Assembly (NCBI GenBank): GCA_002101905.1
Contig: LQPU01000032.1
Location: 186,001-250,000, forward strand
DNA length: 64,000 nucleotides
Reading direction: 5' to 3'
Origin: Mycobacterium shimoidei
GTDB lineage: Bacteria; Actinomycetota; Actinomycetes; Mycobacteriales; Mycobacteriaceae
The position numbers and the translations under genes were made by a program. Position 1 is the stretch's first letter. Each line of letters starts with the position of its first letter. This document shows, piece by piece, positions 27,983 to 35,881 of this stretch. The notes beneath the pieces were generated by a model. It saw nothing but the letters and a program-made list of their open reading frames with translations. It did not search any database and was not told the DNA's origin.

Positions 27983-28837
27983 TCACGAGGGATAGATCAC
28001 CCGGGTGACCGCGCCGTCACCGGCAAATTGGATATAGCCGCTGCCGTAGTCGCCGGAGACATAGACCGACAGCGACACCGCGCCGGGCGTGGTCGGGTCC
28101 GAAGATGGCTCCACGATCAGATACGTTGTCTTGACGTCGGACTGTTTGATGCCCAGGGTTTCCGGTGCGCCGCGCAGGATACCCACTGTCGTCTTGGCGT
28201 CGAAGCTGGCCAAGTCGACGGCAACGGCGTCGCTCCGCTTTGCTGAGCCGGTCGGATCGCCCCACCCGCCGCGGTAGGTGTAGCTCAGTTGGCGGCGCGC
28301 CTCGGTGGGATCCTGGCGGTCCATCACCGCGTAGTCGGGGTAGATCACCAGCCGAAAGCCCATGGTGTCGCCGAACTTCTTGCGGGCCTGTTCGAGCAAC
28401 CCGGTCAAACCGCCCAGCGAGTGCAGCTGGCGGGGCGGTGTCAGCACAACCGGAGCGACACCGTCGGGCTTGGCTCCGGGATCGGATTTCGCGGAGTCTG
28501 TGAAAGCCAGCGGCGAGCTGCTGTGGCCATAGAGCCCCCACCCGATGCCCACGCCCAGCAATACCGCCACGATCAGCGCGGCCGCCACAAGCCCCCAGCT
28601 GCCCACTTTGGGTCCCGATGTCAGCGCCGGCAGTTGCGCAGGGGCGCTGGCGGTTTGCAGGTCACTCACCAGCGCGTGCAGATCGCCCAGGGTGACGGCG
28701 CTGGTGGCTGAGCTGATCCGACCCCGATGCTCCGCCATCGACAATTGGCCCTCTTCGAGAGCCTTGTCGAGAATCCGGCAGGTGTCCTCCCGGTCGGTGT
28801 CTTTGGCCCGGGTCCCCGCCTTTTGCCACGTCGCCAC
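27983..28837 (-). CDS. DUF1707 membrane protein (Rv0048c homologue)
   Basis: A 284-residue protein. The N-terminal DUF1707 domain (RAKDTDREDTCRILDKALEE, GQLSMAEHRGRISSATSAVT) faces the cytoplasm. One transmembrane helix (LVAAALIVAVLLGVGIGWGL, near residue 95) leads to a beta-rich outer domain with GLTGLLEQARKKFGDTMGFR and TYRGGWGDPTGSAKR. Function unknown. The GTG at 28837 is chosen because TACGAT lies 7 nt upstream and the sequence then opens MATWQKAGTRAKD like relatives; an ATG at 28918 would add 27 residues. It is divergent from the DUF5318 gene. Confidence 0.85.
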   Translation of the reverse strand: MATWQKAGTRAKDTDREDTCRILDKALEEGQLSMAEHRGRISSATSAVTLGDLHALVSDLQTASAPAQLPALTSGPKVGSWGLVAAALIVAVLLGVGIGWGLYGHSSSPLAFTDSAKSDPGAKPDGVAPVVLTPPRQLHSLGGLTGLLEQARKKFGDTMGFRLVIYPDYAVMDRQDPTEARRQLSYTYRGGWGDPTGSAKRSDAVAVDLASFDAKTTVGILRGAPETLGIKQSDVKTTYLIVEPSSDPTTPGAVSLSVYVSGDYGSGYIQFAGDGAVTRVIYPS

Positions 28838-28844
28838 GGCGATG

Positions 28845-28850
28845 ATCGTA
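28845..28850 (-). promoter_or_regulatory. -10 hexamer TACGAT (leaderless, DUF1707 gene)
   Basis: Minus-strand TACGAT, seven bases, then GTG. Confidence 0.55.
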
Positions 28851-28938
28851 GAAGCCGATGCCGCCAGGTGATCTGCGAATGCCGCACTTCGACCGGGGTC
28901 GGGTCGTTCGTCACACATCGGCGATCGCTGCGCCGTCG

Positions 28939-28944
28939 TACTCT
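28939..28944 (+). promoter_or_regulatory. -10 hexamer TACTCT (leaderless, DUF5318-ponA1 operon)
   Basis: TACTCT, seven bases, then the GTG at 28952. It would drive the DUF5318 gene and ponA1. Confidence 0.6.
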
Positions 28945-28951
28945 GGTGGGC

Positions 28952-29377
28952 GTGCGATTGCAGCGACAGGTAGTGGACTATGCGCTTCGGCGCCGCTCCC
29001 TGCTGGCCGAGGTCTATTCCGGCCGGACCGGAGTGTCCGAAGTATGCGATGCCAACCCCTACTTGTTGCGCGCCGCGAAGTTCCACGGGAAGCCCAGCTC
29101 GGTGATGTGCCCGATCTGCCGCAAGGAGCAACTCACCCTGGTGTCGTGGGTGTTCGGCGACCATTTAGGCGCGGTGTCTGGCTCGGCACGCACCAGCGAA
29201 GAGCTGGTGATATTGGCTTCCCGCTACGACGAATTCTCGGTTCACGTGGTTGAGGTATGCCGGACCTGCAGCTGGAATCACCTAGTGAAGTCGTATGTGC
29301 TTGGCGCGGCACGCCCGCCCCGGGGTTCGCGCGGCACCCGGACGGCGCGTAACGGCGCCCGCACGGCCAGTGAATAA
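28952..29377 (+). CDS. DUF5318 zinc-ribbon-like protein (Rv0049 homologue)
   Basis: A 141-residue conserved actinobacterial protein of unknown function. Two Cys pairs, MCPICRKEQL and VCRTCSWNHL, form a likely zinc site, so it may bind RNA, DNA or a partner protein. The GTG at 28952 gives MRLQRQVVDYALRRRSLLAE, nearly identical to the M. tuberculosis protein. Its stop codon overlaps the start of ponA1 by 8 bp, and this strong coupling suggests a role alongside peptidoglycan synthesis. The basic C-terminus ends TRTARNGARTASE. Confidence 0.9.
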   Translation: MRLQRQVVDYALRRRSLLAEVYSGRTGVSEVCDANPYLLRAAKFHGKPSSVMCPICRKEQLTLVSWVFGDHLGAVSGSARTSEELVILASRYDEFSVHVVEVCRTCSWNHLVKSYVLGAARPPRGSRGTRTARNGARTASE

Positions 29378-31910
29378 CGAAGGGCGCGAAGACCGCTCAG
29401 CCACTGACGCCTCGAACGGATCAAAGGCTGGCGGACGCCCCGCCGATGAGAACCCCGGCGGCCCGCGCCGACCGGCCGGCACACCGCCACGCCGCCCGGT
29501 CCCGCCCGACGACCGGTTGACGACGATCCTGCCGCCCGTAACCGATGACCGCGACGCGATCGAGGCGGTGAAAAGCGCACTCGACAGCCCGTCGAGGCCG
29601 GCACCGTCGAGGCCGGCACCGCCGAAGCGCCCAGACCGCGATCCGATCGAAGCGGTCAAGGCCGCACTGGACAGCGTGCCGCCGCCGCGGCGCCCGGGAG
29701 GCGGCGGACCGCCAGGCGGGCCCACGCCGGGCGGGCCGCGCCGGCCGTTCCGTGACCAGCTTCGCCAGCTGGACTGGAGCGCGCTGCGCCGGATCAACTG
29801 GCTGTGGGTACGCCGGGGCCTGTACGTGACCGCCGCGGTGGTGCTGCTGCTGCCGATCGTCACCTTCGCGATGGCGTATTTCATCGTCGACGTGCCCAGG
29901 CCCGGGGACATCCGCACCAACCAAGTGTCGACAATTCTGGCCAGCGACGGCTCCGAGCTCGCCAAAATCATTCCGCCGGAAGGCAATCGAGTCGATGTCA
30001 ACCTCGACCAAGTACCGGTGCATGTTCGCGAGGCGGTTATCGCGGCCGAGGACCGCAACTTTTACTCCAACCCCGGCTTCTCTTTCAGCGGTTTCGCACG
30101 GGCGGTCAAGAACAACCTCTCCGGCGGTGACTTGCAGGGCGGTTCGACCATCACCCAGCAGTACGTCAAGAACGCGCTGGTGGGTTCGGCGCAATACGGG
30201 TTGCGCGGATTGATCCGCAAAGCCAAAGAACTCGTCATCGCGACCAAGATGTCTGGAGAATGGTCCAAAGATGATGTACTGCAAGCTTATTTGAACATCA
30301 TCTACTTCGGCCGCGGCGCCTATGGAATTGCGGCCGCGTCGAAGGCGTACTTCGACAAACCCGTCGAGCAGCTCAACATCTCCGAAGGGGCGCTGCTTGC
30401 CGCATTGATACGCCGGCCCTCGTCGCTGGACCCGGCCGTCGACTTCGAAGGCGCCATCGAGCGCTGGAACTGGGTGCTCGACGGCATGGTGGAGACCGGC
30501 GCCCTGTCGCCTAACGACCGTGCAGCCCAGCAGTTTCCGGCTACCGTCCCACCCGAGTTGGCCAGGGTCGAGGATGAGACCAGCGGCCCCAACGGCTTGA
30601 TCGAGCGGCAGGTGACCAAAGAACTGCTCGAGCTGTTCGACATCGACGAGCAGACCCTCAACACGCAGGGACTGCAAATCACCACCACCATCGACCCGCA
30701 AGCCCAACGGGCCGCGGAGAAAGCGGTGTCGAAGTATCTGGACGGTCAAGACCCCGATATGCGTGCAGCGGTGGTCTCCATCGACCCGCGCACCGGCGCG
30801 GTCAAGGCCTACTACGGCGGCCCGGACGCCAATGGCTTCGACTTCGCGCAGGCGGGCTTGCAGACCGGGTCGTCGTTCAAGGTGTTCGCGTTGGTCGCGG
30901 CGCTCGAGCAGGGCATCGGGTTGGGCTACCAGGTGGACAGCTCCCCACTGACGGTCGACGGGATCAAAATCACCAACGTCGAGGGTGAGGGGTGCGGCAC
31001 CTGCAACATCGCCGAAGCGCTCAAACGGTCGTTGAACACCTCCTACTACCGGCTGATGCTCAAACTGAAGAACGGTCCGGAAGACGTCGCCGACGCCGCG
31101 CACAAGGCGGGCATCGCCGAGAGTTTCCCCGGGGTCCCGCACACGTTGTCCGAAGACGGCAAAGGCGGGCCGCCGAACAACGGGATCGTGTTGGGCCAGT
31201 ACCAGACTCGAGTCATCGACATGGCCTCGGCGTACGCCACGTTGGCCAACTCGGGTGTTTACCACAAACCACATTTCGTGCAGAAGGTCGTCAACTCCAC
31301 CGGCAGAGTGCTCTTCGACGCCAGCACTTCGGACAACGACGGCGAGCAGCGGATCGACAAAGCCGTCGCCGACAACGTGACTTCGGCGATGCAACCGATC
31401 GCCGGCTATTCACGCGGGCACAACCTCGCGGGCGGTCGGCCCTCGGCCGCCAAGACCGGCACCACCCAGCTCGGCGACACCGATGCCAACAAGGACGCCT
31501 GGATGGTCGGCTACACACCGTCGCTGTCGACCGCGGTGTGGGTGGGCACGACCACCGGCGATAAGCCCCTGGTGACCAGCGGTGGCGCGCCGGTGTGGGG
31601 CTCCAGCCTGCCGTCGGACATCTGGAAGGCGACCATGGACGGCGCCCTCAAAGGCACCAGCAACGAGTCCTTCCCCAAGCCGGCGGCAATCGGTGGATAC
31701 GCCGGTGCACCGGCGGCGCCACCGCCACCACCTCCGCCACCAGATGTTGCCGGGCCGCCGTCGGAGACCGTCATTCAACCGACGATCGAAGTGGCACCGG
31801 GGATCACGATCCCGGTCGGGCCGCCGACCACGATCCCGGTTGCGCCGCCACCAGGGCCGGCGCCGGGTCCGGCGCCAGGGCCGCCCGCAGTTCCCGCGCC
31901 GCCGCCGTGA
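29370..31910 (+). CDS. ponA1: Class A penicillin-binding protein PonA1
   Basis: Bifunctional glycosyltransferase/transpeptidase that polymerises and crosslinks peptidoglycan, 846 residues. The cytoplasmic N-terminus is Pro-rich and contains two copies of a short helix (DRDAIEAVKSALDS and DRDPIEAVKAALDS). One transmembrane helix (LYVTAAVVLLLPIVTFAMAY) follows. The transglycosylase motifs are EDRNFYSNPGFSF, GGSTITQQYVKNAL and IIYFGRGAYGIAAASKAYF. The transpeptidase has TGSSFKVF (SxxK), SLN (KRSLNTSYY) and KTGTTQ. A Pro-rich tail ends the protein. The GTG at 29370 overlaps the upstream stop; the last codons overlap the next gene as GTGA. Confidence 0.96.
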   Translation: MNNEGREDRSATDASNGSKAGGRPADENPGGPRRPAGTPPRRPVPPDDRLTTILPPVTDDRDAIEAVKSALDSPSRPAPSRPAPPKRPDRDPIEAVKAALDSVPPPRRPGGGGPPGGPTPGGPRRPFRDQLRQLDWSALRRINWLWVRRGLYVTAAVVLLLPIVTFAMAYFIVDVPRPGDIRTNQVSTILASDGSELAKIIPPEGNRVDVNLDQVPVHVREAVIAAEDRNFYSNPGFSFSGFARAVKNNLSGGDLQGGSTITQQYVKNALVGSAQYGLRGLIRKAKELVIATKMSGEWSKDDVLQAYLNIIYFGRGAYGIAAASKAYFDKPVEQLNISEGALLAALIRRPSSLDPAVDFEGAIERWNWVLDGMVETGALSPNDRAAQQFPATVPPELARVEDETSGPNGLIERQVTKELLELFDIDEQTLNTQGLQITTTIDPQAQRAAEKAVSKYLDGQDPDMRAAVVSIDPRTGAVKAYYGGPDANGFDFAQAGLQTGSSFKVFALVAALEQGIGLGYQVDSSPLTVDGIKITNVEGEGCGTCNIAEALKRSLNTSYYRLMLKLKNGPEDVADAAHKAGIAESFPGVPHTLSEDGKGGPPNNGIVLGQYQTRVIDMASAYATLANSGVYHKPHFVQKVVNSTGRVLFDASTSDNDGEQRIDKAVADNVTSAMQPIAGYSRGHNLAGGRPSAAKTGTTQLGDTDANKDAWMVGYTPSLSTAVWVGTTTGDKPLVTSGGAPVWGSSLPSDIWKATMDGALKGTSNESFPKPAAIGGYAGAPAAPPPPPPPPDVAGPPSETVIQPTIEVAPGITIPVGPPTTIPVAPPPGPAPGPAPGPPAVPAPPP

Positions 31911-33529
31911 CGGACGCTGCACCGGGGCGCGCCACGATCTCGCCGCGCCCGCTGGCGGCTGATTTACGCTCGGCCGGTGATCGCGATTGTCCCAGCCGCA
32001 CAGACGTTTTGGGTTCGGCGTTGTCAGAGGTCGTCGGCGGCCCGGTAGGCCGACACGCCCTCATCGGGCGGGCCGGGTTCTGGACACCGTTACGGGTGAT
32101 GTTCTTGTTCGCACTGGTGTTTTTGGCGCTGGGCTGGTCGACGAAGGCGCCCTGTCTGGTCAGCACCGGCACCGGGCCGGGCGATACGCGGGTGGCGAAT
32201 TGGGCCAACCAGCGTGCCTACTACGAGCTGTGCTATTCCGACACCGTGCCGCTCTACGGCGCGGAGTTGTTGAGCCAAGGCAAGTTTCCGTACAAGTCGA
32301 GCTGGGTGGAGACCGACTCCGACGGCAAGACCAAGATCCGTTACGACGGTCAACCCGCGGTGCGGTATATGGAGTATCCGGTGCTGACCGGTATCTACCA
32401 GTACGTGTCGATGGCGCTGGCGAAAACCTATACCGCGTTGAGCAAGTTCATCGCGCTGCCGGTGGTGGCCGAGGTGGTGGTGTTCTTCGACGTCGCCGCC
32501 CTGGGTTTGTCGCTGGCCTGGCTGGGCACGGTCTGGGCCAGCGCGAGGTTGGCGGGGCGGCGGATATGGGACGCGGCCCTGGTAGCAGCCTCGCCGATAC
32601 TGATCTTTCAGGCGTTCACCAATTTCGACGCGCTGGCAACGGGTTTAGCAACGGGCGGCTTGCTGGCGTGGGCGCGCAGACGGCCACTGCTGGCCGGCGC
32701 ACTGCTCGGGCTTGGCGTCGCCGCCAAGCTCTATCCGGTGTTGTTGTTGGTTCCGCTGTTGGTGTTGGCGATCCGCACCGGGCGATTGGCGGAGTGGGGC
32801 CGCGCCGCGATTGCGACGGTAGCGACCTGGCTGCTGGTGAATCTGCCGGTGATGGTGTTGTTTCCGCGGGGATGGTCAGAGTTCTTCCGGCTCAACGCCC
32901 GCCGCGGCGACGACATGGATTCGCTGTACAACGTGGTCAAGTCGTTCACCGGTTGGCAAGGGTTCGATCCGGGGCTGGGGTTGTGGGAGCCGCCGATAGT
33001 GCTGAACAGCGTCGTCGCAGTGTTGTTCTTATCATGTTGTGCGGCAATCGGTTACATTGCGTTGACCGCGCCTCGGCGACCCCGGGTGATGCAGTTGGCG
33101 TTCCTGGTGATCGTGGCGTTCTTGTTGACCAACAAGGTGTGGAGCCCGCAGTTCTCGCTGTGGCTGGTGCCGCTGGCGGTGCTGGCATTGCCGCATCGTC
33201 GGGTGCTGTTGGCATGGATGACCCTCGACGCTGTGGTGTGGGTGCCGCGGATGTTCTACCTCTACGGCACGGGCAACCGCGGGCTACCCGAGCAGTGGTT
33301 CACCGCGACCGTGGTGGTGCGCGACGTCGCGGTGCTGATGCTGTGCGCGCTGGTGGTCCGCCAGATCTATCGCCCGGACGAGGACCTGGTGCGCTGGGGC
33401 GGACGGATCGACGATCCGGCCGGCGGCGTGTTCGACCGGGCCGGCGACGCGCCGCCGAGCTGGCTGCCCGGGTGGCTGCGCCCGCGCCCGATGGCGGTGT
33501 CGAGCGTGAATCCTGGGCTTCCAGCGTGA
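31907..33529 (+). CDS. GT87-like polytopic glycosyltransferase (Rv0051 homologue)
   Basis: A 540-residue membrane protein of the GT-C type, resembling mycobacterial polyprenyl-phosphate mannose/arabinose transferases of the GT87 group. Many helices are visible, for example MFLFALVFLALGWSTKAPC and LNSVVAVLFLSCCAAIGYIA. The first loop has YSDTVPLYGAELLSQGKFPY, and MEYPVLTGIYQY holds acidic residues expected near the active site. Acceptor and donor are unknown; location beside ponA1 suggests an envelope role. The GTG start overlaps the ponA1 stop by 4 nt. The last residues, SSVNPGLPA, are encoded by the direct repeat at 33503-33537, so the C-terminus may be recently altered. Confidence 0.87.
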   Translation: MTDAAPGRATISPRPLAADLRSAGDRDCPSRTDVLGSALSEVVGGPVGRHALIGRAGFWTPLRVMFLFALVFLALGWSTKAPCLVSTGTGPGDTRVANWANQRAYYELCYSDTVPLYGAELLSQGKFPYKSSWVETDSDGKTKIRYDGQPAVRYMEYPVLTGIYQYVSMALAKTYTALSKFIALPVVAEVVVFFDVAALGLSLAWLGTVWASARLAGRRIWDAALVAASPILIFQAFTNFDALATGLATGGLLAWARRRPLLAGALLGLGVAAKLYPVLLLVPLLVLAIRTGRLAEWGRAAIATVATWLLVNLPVMVLFPRGWSEFFRLNARRGDDMDSLYNVVKSFTGWQGFDPGLGLWEPPIVLNSVVAVLFLSCCAAIGYIALTAPRRPRVMQLAFLVIVAFLLTNKVWSPQFSLWLVPLAVLALPHRRVLLAWMTLDAVVWVPRMFYLYGTGNRGLPEQWFTATVVVRDVAVLMLCALVVRQIYRPDEDLVRWGGRIDDPAGGVFDRAGDAPPSWLPGWLRPRPMAVSSVNPGLPA

Positions 33530-33593
33530 ATCCTGGGCGAGCGTCTTCGGCGTGTCGCCGCCCTCAGTTCACACTCGACGCCGTGAGCTCACA
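33501..33593. repeat. Direct and inverted repeats after the GT87 gene
   Basis: AGCGTGAATCCTGGGC occurs at 33503-33518 and 33523-33538. CGAGCGTGAA at 33501-33510 pairs, with one mismatch, with TTCACACTCG at 33568-33577. GTGAGCTCAC at 33584-33593 is a perfect palindrome. It lies between the GT87 gene and rpsF, where M. tuberculosis carries Rv0052, and probably terminates the ponA1 operon. Confidence 0.65.
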
Positions 33594-33714
33594 CCCGCCG
33601 ATTTCATAAGCTCAGCCGCCGTCCGGTAGCCTGAGGCCGTTGCCGACGCAGGCGACCCTCCTGCCACGGACAAGACCGCGGCCGCAGACGACCATAGGAG
33701 GTGATGAGGTTCCC

Positions 33715-34005
33715 GTGCGTCCATACGAAATCATGGTCATTCTTGACCCCACGCTCGACGAGCGCACCGTGGCTCCGTCGCTGGAGACCTTCCTCAACGT
33801 CATTCGCAAGGATGGCGGAACGGTGGAGAAGCTCGACATCTGGGGTAAACGCCGACTGGCCTACGAGATCGCCAAGCATGCTGAAGGCATTTACGCCGTG
33901 ATCGACGTCAAGGCCGAGCCGGCGACGGTGACCGAACTTGACCGTCAGCTCAGCCTGAACGAGTCGGTGCTGCGCACCAAGGTCTTGCGCACCGACAAGC
34001 ACTAG
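33715..34005 (+). CDS. rpsF: Small ribosomal subunit protein bS6
   Basis: Ribosomal protein S6, 96 residues, almost identical to the M. tuberculosis protein as recalled ([20 protein letters not shown] start, [17 protein letters not shown] end). It binds 16S rRNA with S18. AGGAGG at 33696-33701 lies 13 nt upstream and GAGG at 33706-33709 lies 5 nt upstream of the GTG at 33715. First gene of the conserved rpsF-ssb-rpsR-rplI operon. Longer in-frame readings upstream are not conserved. Confidence 0.97.
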   Translation: MRPYEIMVILDPTLDERTVAPSLETFLNVIRKDGGTVEKLDIWGKRRLAYEIAKHAEGIYAVIDVKAEPATVTELDRQLSLNESVLRTKVLRTDKH

Positions 34006-34056
34006 CCGGCGCTGTCACCTGTGAGCGAATGGCCGCAGCGCGTCGGAGCTGTTGCG

Positions 34057-34062
34057 TAGGCT
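34057..34062 (+). promoter_or_regulatory. Candidate internal -10 TAGGCT upstream of ssb
   Basis: TAGGCT in the 101-nt gap between rpsF and ssb, about 45 nt before the ssb start. It may give ssb extra transcription. Confidence 0.35.
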
Positions 34063-34106
34063 CAGCGCCATGCCCGCCGGAGCGCAGGTGGATCTAGGAG
34101 GAAATC

Positions 34107-34619
34107 ATGGCTGGTGACACCACCATCACCGTTGTCGGAAACCTGACCGCTGACCCCGAACTGCGGTTCACCCCGTCCGGTGCTGCCGTGGCGAACTTCA
34201 CCGTGGCCTCCACACCTCGGATCTACGACCGCCAGAGCGGGGAGTGGAGGGACGGCGAAGCGCTGTTCCTGCGGTGCAACATCTGGCGCGAGGCCGCCGA
34301 AAACGTCGCCGAGAGCCTGACCCGGGGATCCCGGGTGATCGTGCAGGGCCGGCTCAAGCAGCGTTCGTTCGAAACCCGCGAGGGTGAGAAGCGCACCGTG
34401 TTCGAGGTCGAGGTCGACGAGATCGGGCCGTCACTGCGCTACGCCACCGCCAAGGTCAACAAAGCCAGCCGCAGCGGCGGCGGTGGTGGCGGCTTCGGCG
34501 CCGGTGGCTCCCGGCAGCAGGCGCCCGCTCAGTCCAGCACCGGAACCGGCGACGACCCATGGGGCAGTGCTCCCGCGTCGGGTTCGTTCGGCGCTGGCGA
34601 CGACGAGCCGCCGTTCTGA
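34107..34619 (+). CDS. ssb: Single-stranded DNA-binding protein
   Basis: Protects single-stranded DNA in replication and repair, 170 residues. The OB fold covers about the first 110 residues ([60 protein letters not shown]). A Gly-rich linker ([13 protein letters not shown]) precedes the acidic tip DDEPPF that recruits partner proteins. AGGAGG at 34096-34101 is 5 nt before the ATG. The gene lies in the ribosomal operon, as usual in actinobacteria. Confidence 0.97.
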   Translation: MAGDTTITVVGNLTADPELRFTPSGAAVANFTVASTPRIYDRQSGEWRDGEALFLRCNIWREAAENVAESLTRGSRVIVQGRLKQRSFETREGEKRTVFEVEVDEIGPSLRYATAKVNKASRSGGGGGGFGAGGSRQQAPAQSSTGTGDDPWGSAPASGSFGAGDDEPPF

Positions 34620-34675
34620 TACCTGAACCCGATACCTGAACCTGATACCCGAACGACAGAACGAAAGAGACAGAC

Positions 34676-34930
34676 ATGGCTAAGTCCAGCAAGCGACGGC
34701 CGGCTCCGGAAAAGCCGGTCAAGACACGCAAGTGCGTGTTCTGCGCCAAAAAAGACGTGGTGATCGACTACAAGGACACCGCGTTGCTGCGGACCTACAT
34801 CAGTGAGCGCGGCAAGATCCGCGCCCGCCGAGTGACTGGCAACTGTGTGCAGCACCAGCGCGACATCGCACTCGCGGTCAAGAACGCCCGCGAAATGGCG
34901 CTGTTGCCCTTCACCTCCTCCGCGCGGTAG
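34676..34930 (+). CDS. rpsR: Small ribosomal subunit protein bS18, zinc-binding form
   Basis: Ribosomal protein S18, 84 residues. It contains KCVFCAKK and a further Cys in [11 protein letters not shown], the Cys-containing form (C+) that holds zinc. Mycobacteria usually also carry a Zur-regulated copy without these Cys, elsewhere in the genome. It lies between ssb and rplI, the standard order, so it matches rpsR1 of M. tuberculosis. Confidence 0.96.
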   Translation: MAKSSKRRPAPEKPVKTRKCVFCAKKDVVIDYKDTALLRTYISERGKIRARRVTGNCVQHQRDIALAVKNAREMALLPFTSSAR

Positions 34931-34962
34931 ACCGCGCTCCGCAGAACGGAAAGCATCCACAG

Positions 34963-35421
34963 ATGAAGCTGATTTTGACCGCCGAGGTTGATCACCTTGG
35001 TTCCGTCGGCGACACCGTCGAAGTCAAAGACGGGTACGGACGTAACTACCTGCTCCCCCGTGGGCTGGCGATCATGGCGACGCGCGGCGCGCAAAAGCAG
35101 GCCGACGACATCCGCCGCGCTCGTGAGAGCAAGAAGGTGCGCGACATCGAGCACGCCAACGAGATCAAGGCGGCGATCGACGCGCTCGGCACGGTGTCGC
35201 TGCCCGTGAAGACTGCGGGTGACACCGGCAAGCTGTTCGGCTCGGTGACTGCCGGCGGCATCGTCGCCGCGATCAAAAAGGCGGGCGGGCCCAACCTGGA
35301 CAAGCGCATCGTGCGGTTGCCCAAGGGACACATCAAAGCCGTCGGCAGCCACTCGGTCATCGTGCAGCTGCACCCCGAGGTGGACGTCGAGCTCACGCTG
35401 GACGTCGTCGCGGAGAACTAG
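34963..35421 (+). CDS. rplI: Large ribosomal subunit protein bL9
   Basis: Ribosomal protein L9, 152 residues. The N-terminal 23S rRNA-binding domain shows [20 protein letters not shown] and [20 protein letters not shown], followed by the long connecting helix ([20 protein letters not shown]) and the C-terminal domain ([20 protein letters not shown]). GGAAAG precedes the ATG. Last gene of the operon; a strong hairpin follows at 35439-35472. Confidence 0.97.
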   Translation: MKLILTAEVDHLGSVGDTVEVKDGYGRNYLLPRGLAIMATRGAQKQADDIRRARESKKVRDIEHANEIKAAIDALGTVSLPVKTAGDTGKLFGSVTAGGIVAAIKKAGGPNLDKRIVRLPKGHIKAVGSHSVIVQLHPEVDVELTLDVVAEN

Positions 35422-35438
35422 AACCCCGTCGAACTCTC

Positions 35439-35472
35439 AACCCGGCGCGAGGCGCGATGCCTGCGCCGGGTT
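35439..35472 (+). terminator. Terminator hairpin after rplI
   Basis: AACCCGGCGC and GCGCCGGGTT form a perfect 10-bp stem with a 14-nt loop, 17 bases beyond the rplI stop. There is no long U tract, as is common in mycobacterial terminators. Confidence 0.75.
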
Positions 35473-35669
35473 TGCGGCGTTGCTGGCGAATTTTTCCGCC
35501 ATCAGCGAAGGGATGTGAACGTAACCGCCTGTTCACGCGCGGCAAAACCCGCCGTCACGCAACACGCCCAAACCGGCAACCGGCACGACACGCCGAAGAG
35601 ATTCTCATCCACATAAATTGCGTGTCGCTGTGGTCCGCTTATCTGCAGTAATGCCGCACCGTTCAACCC

Positions 35670-35689
35670 TGGTCCACAGGTTTTCCACA
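35670..35689 (+). promoter_or_regulatory. Pair of DnaA-box-like 9-mers
   Basis: TGGTCCACA at 35670-35678 and TTTTCCACA at 35681-35689 each differ at one base from the mycobacterial consensus TTGTCCACA. They are 11 bp apart, one helical turn, and about 200 bp upstream of dnaB. Confidence 0.5.
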
Positions 35690-35881
35690 CTCGCCCTAAC
35701 ACAGGTGCCGACGGATATGCACACGCGATGCACAGATTCATGAACAACCCAGTTTGGAGGGTGCACCAGCAACCTTTAGCGTCAACCGGGGCGTGGGCGG
35801 TGTCGGTGCATTGACTTAGCGTTCAAACAGCCGGATGTCGAATGCACATTCGAGCCAGGTGCCGAAGGAGGTGGGGACCCT

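Larger units (their letters stand above)
35422..35881. other. 460-bp gap upstream of dnaB without a convincing gene
   Basis: It contains the rplI terminator, two DnaA-box-like 9-mers at 35670-35689 and an AT-richer stretch around 35600-35760. M. tuberculosis has Rv0057 in this interval as I recall; short open frames here show no domain, no good ribosome site and no protein-like composition. TTGACT at 35811-35816 is a possible -35 for dnaB, with no clear -10. Confidence 0.6.

Noticed and set aside
29421..31394. 657-residue open frame on the minus strand opposite ponA1
   Set aside because: High-GC antisense shadow; the plus strand encodes all PonA1 motifs and the minus product has no recognisable domain.
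35457..35651. 64-residue ORF between rplI and dnaB
   Set aside because: No ribosome site and no domain; it overlaps the rplI terminator stem.
35670..35689. Possible replication origin
   Set aside because: Only two imperfect DnaA boxes; dnaA, dnaN, rpmH and gidB are not here, so oriC lies outside the window.
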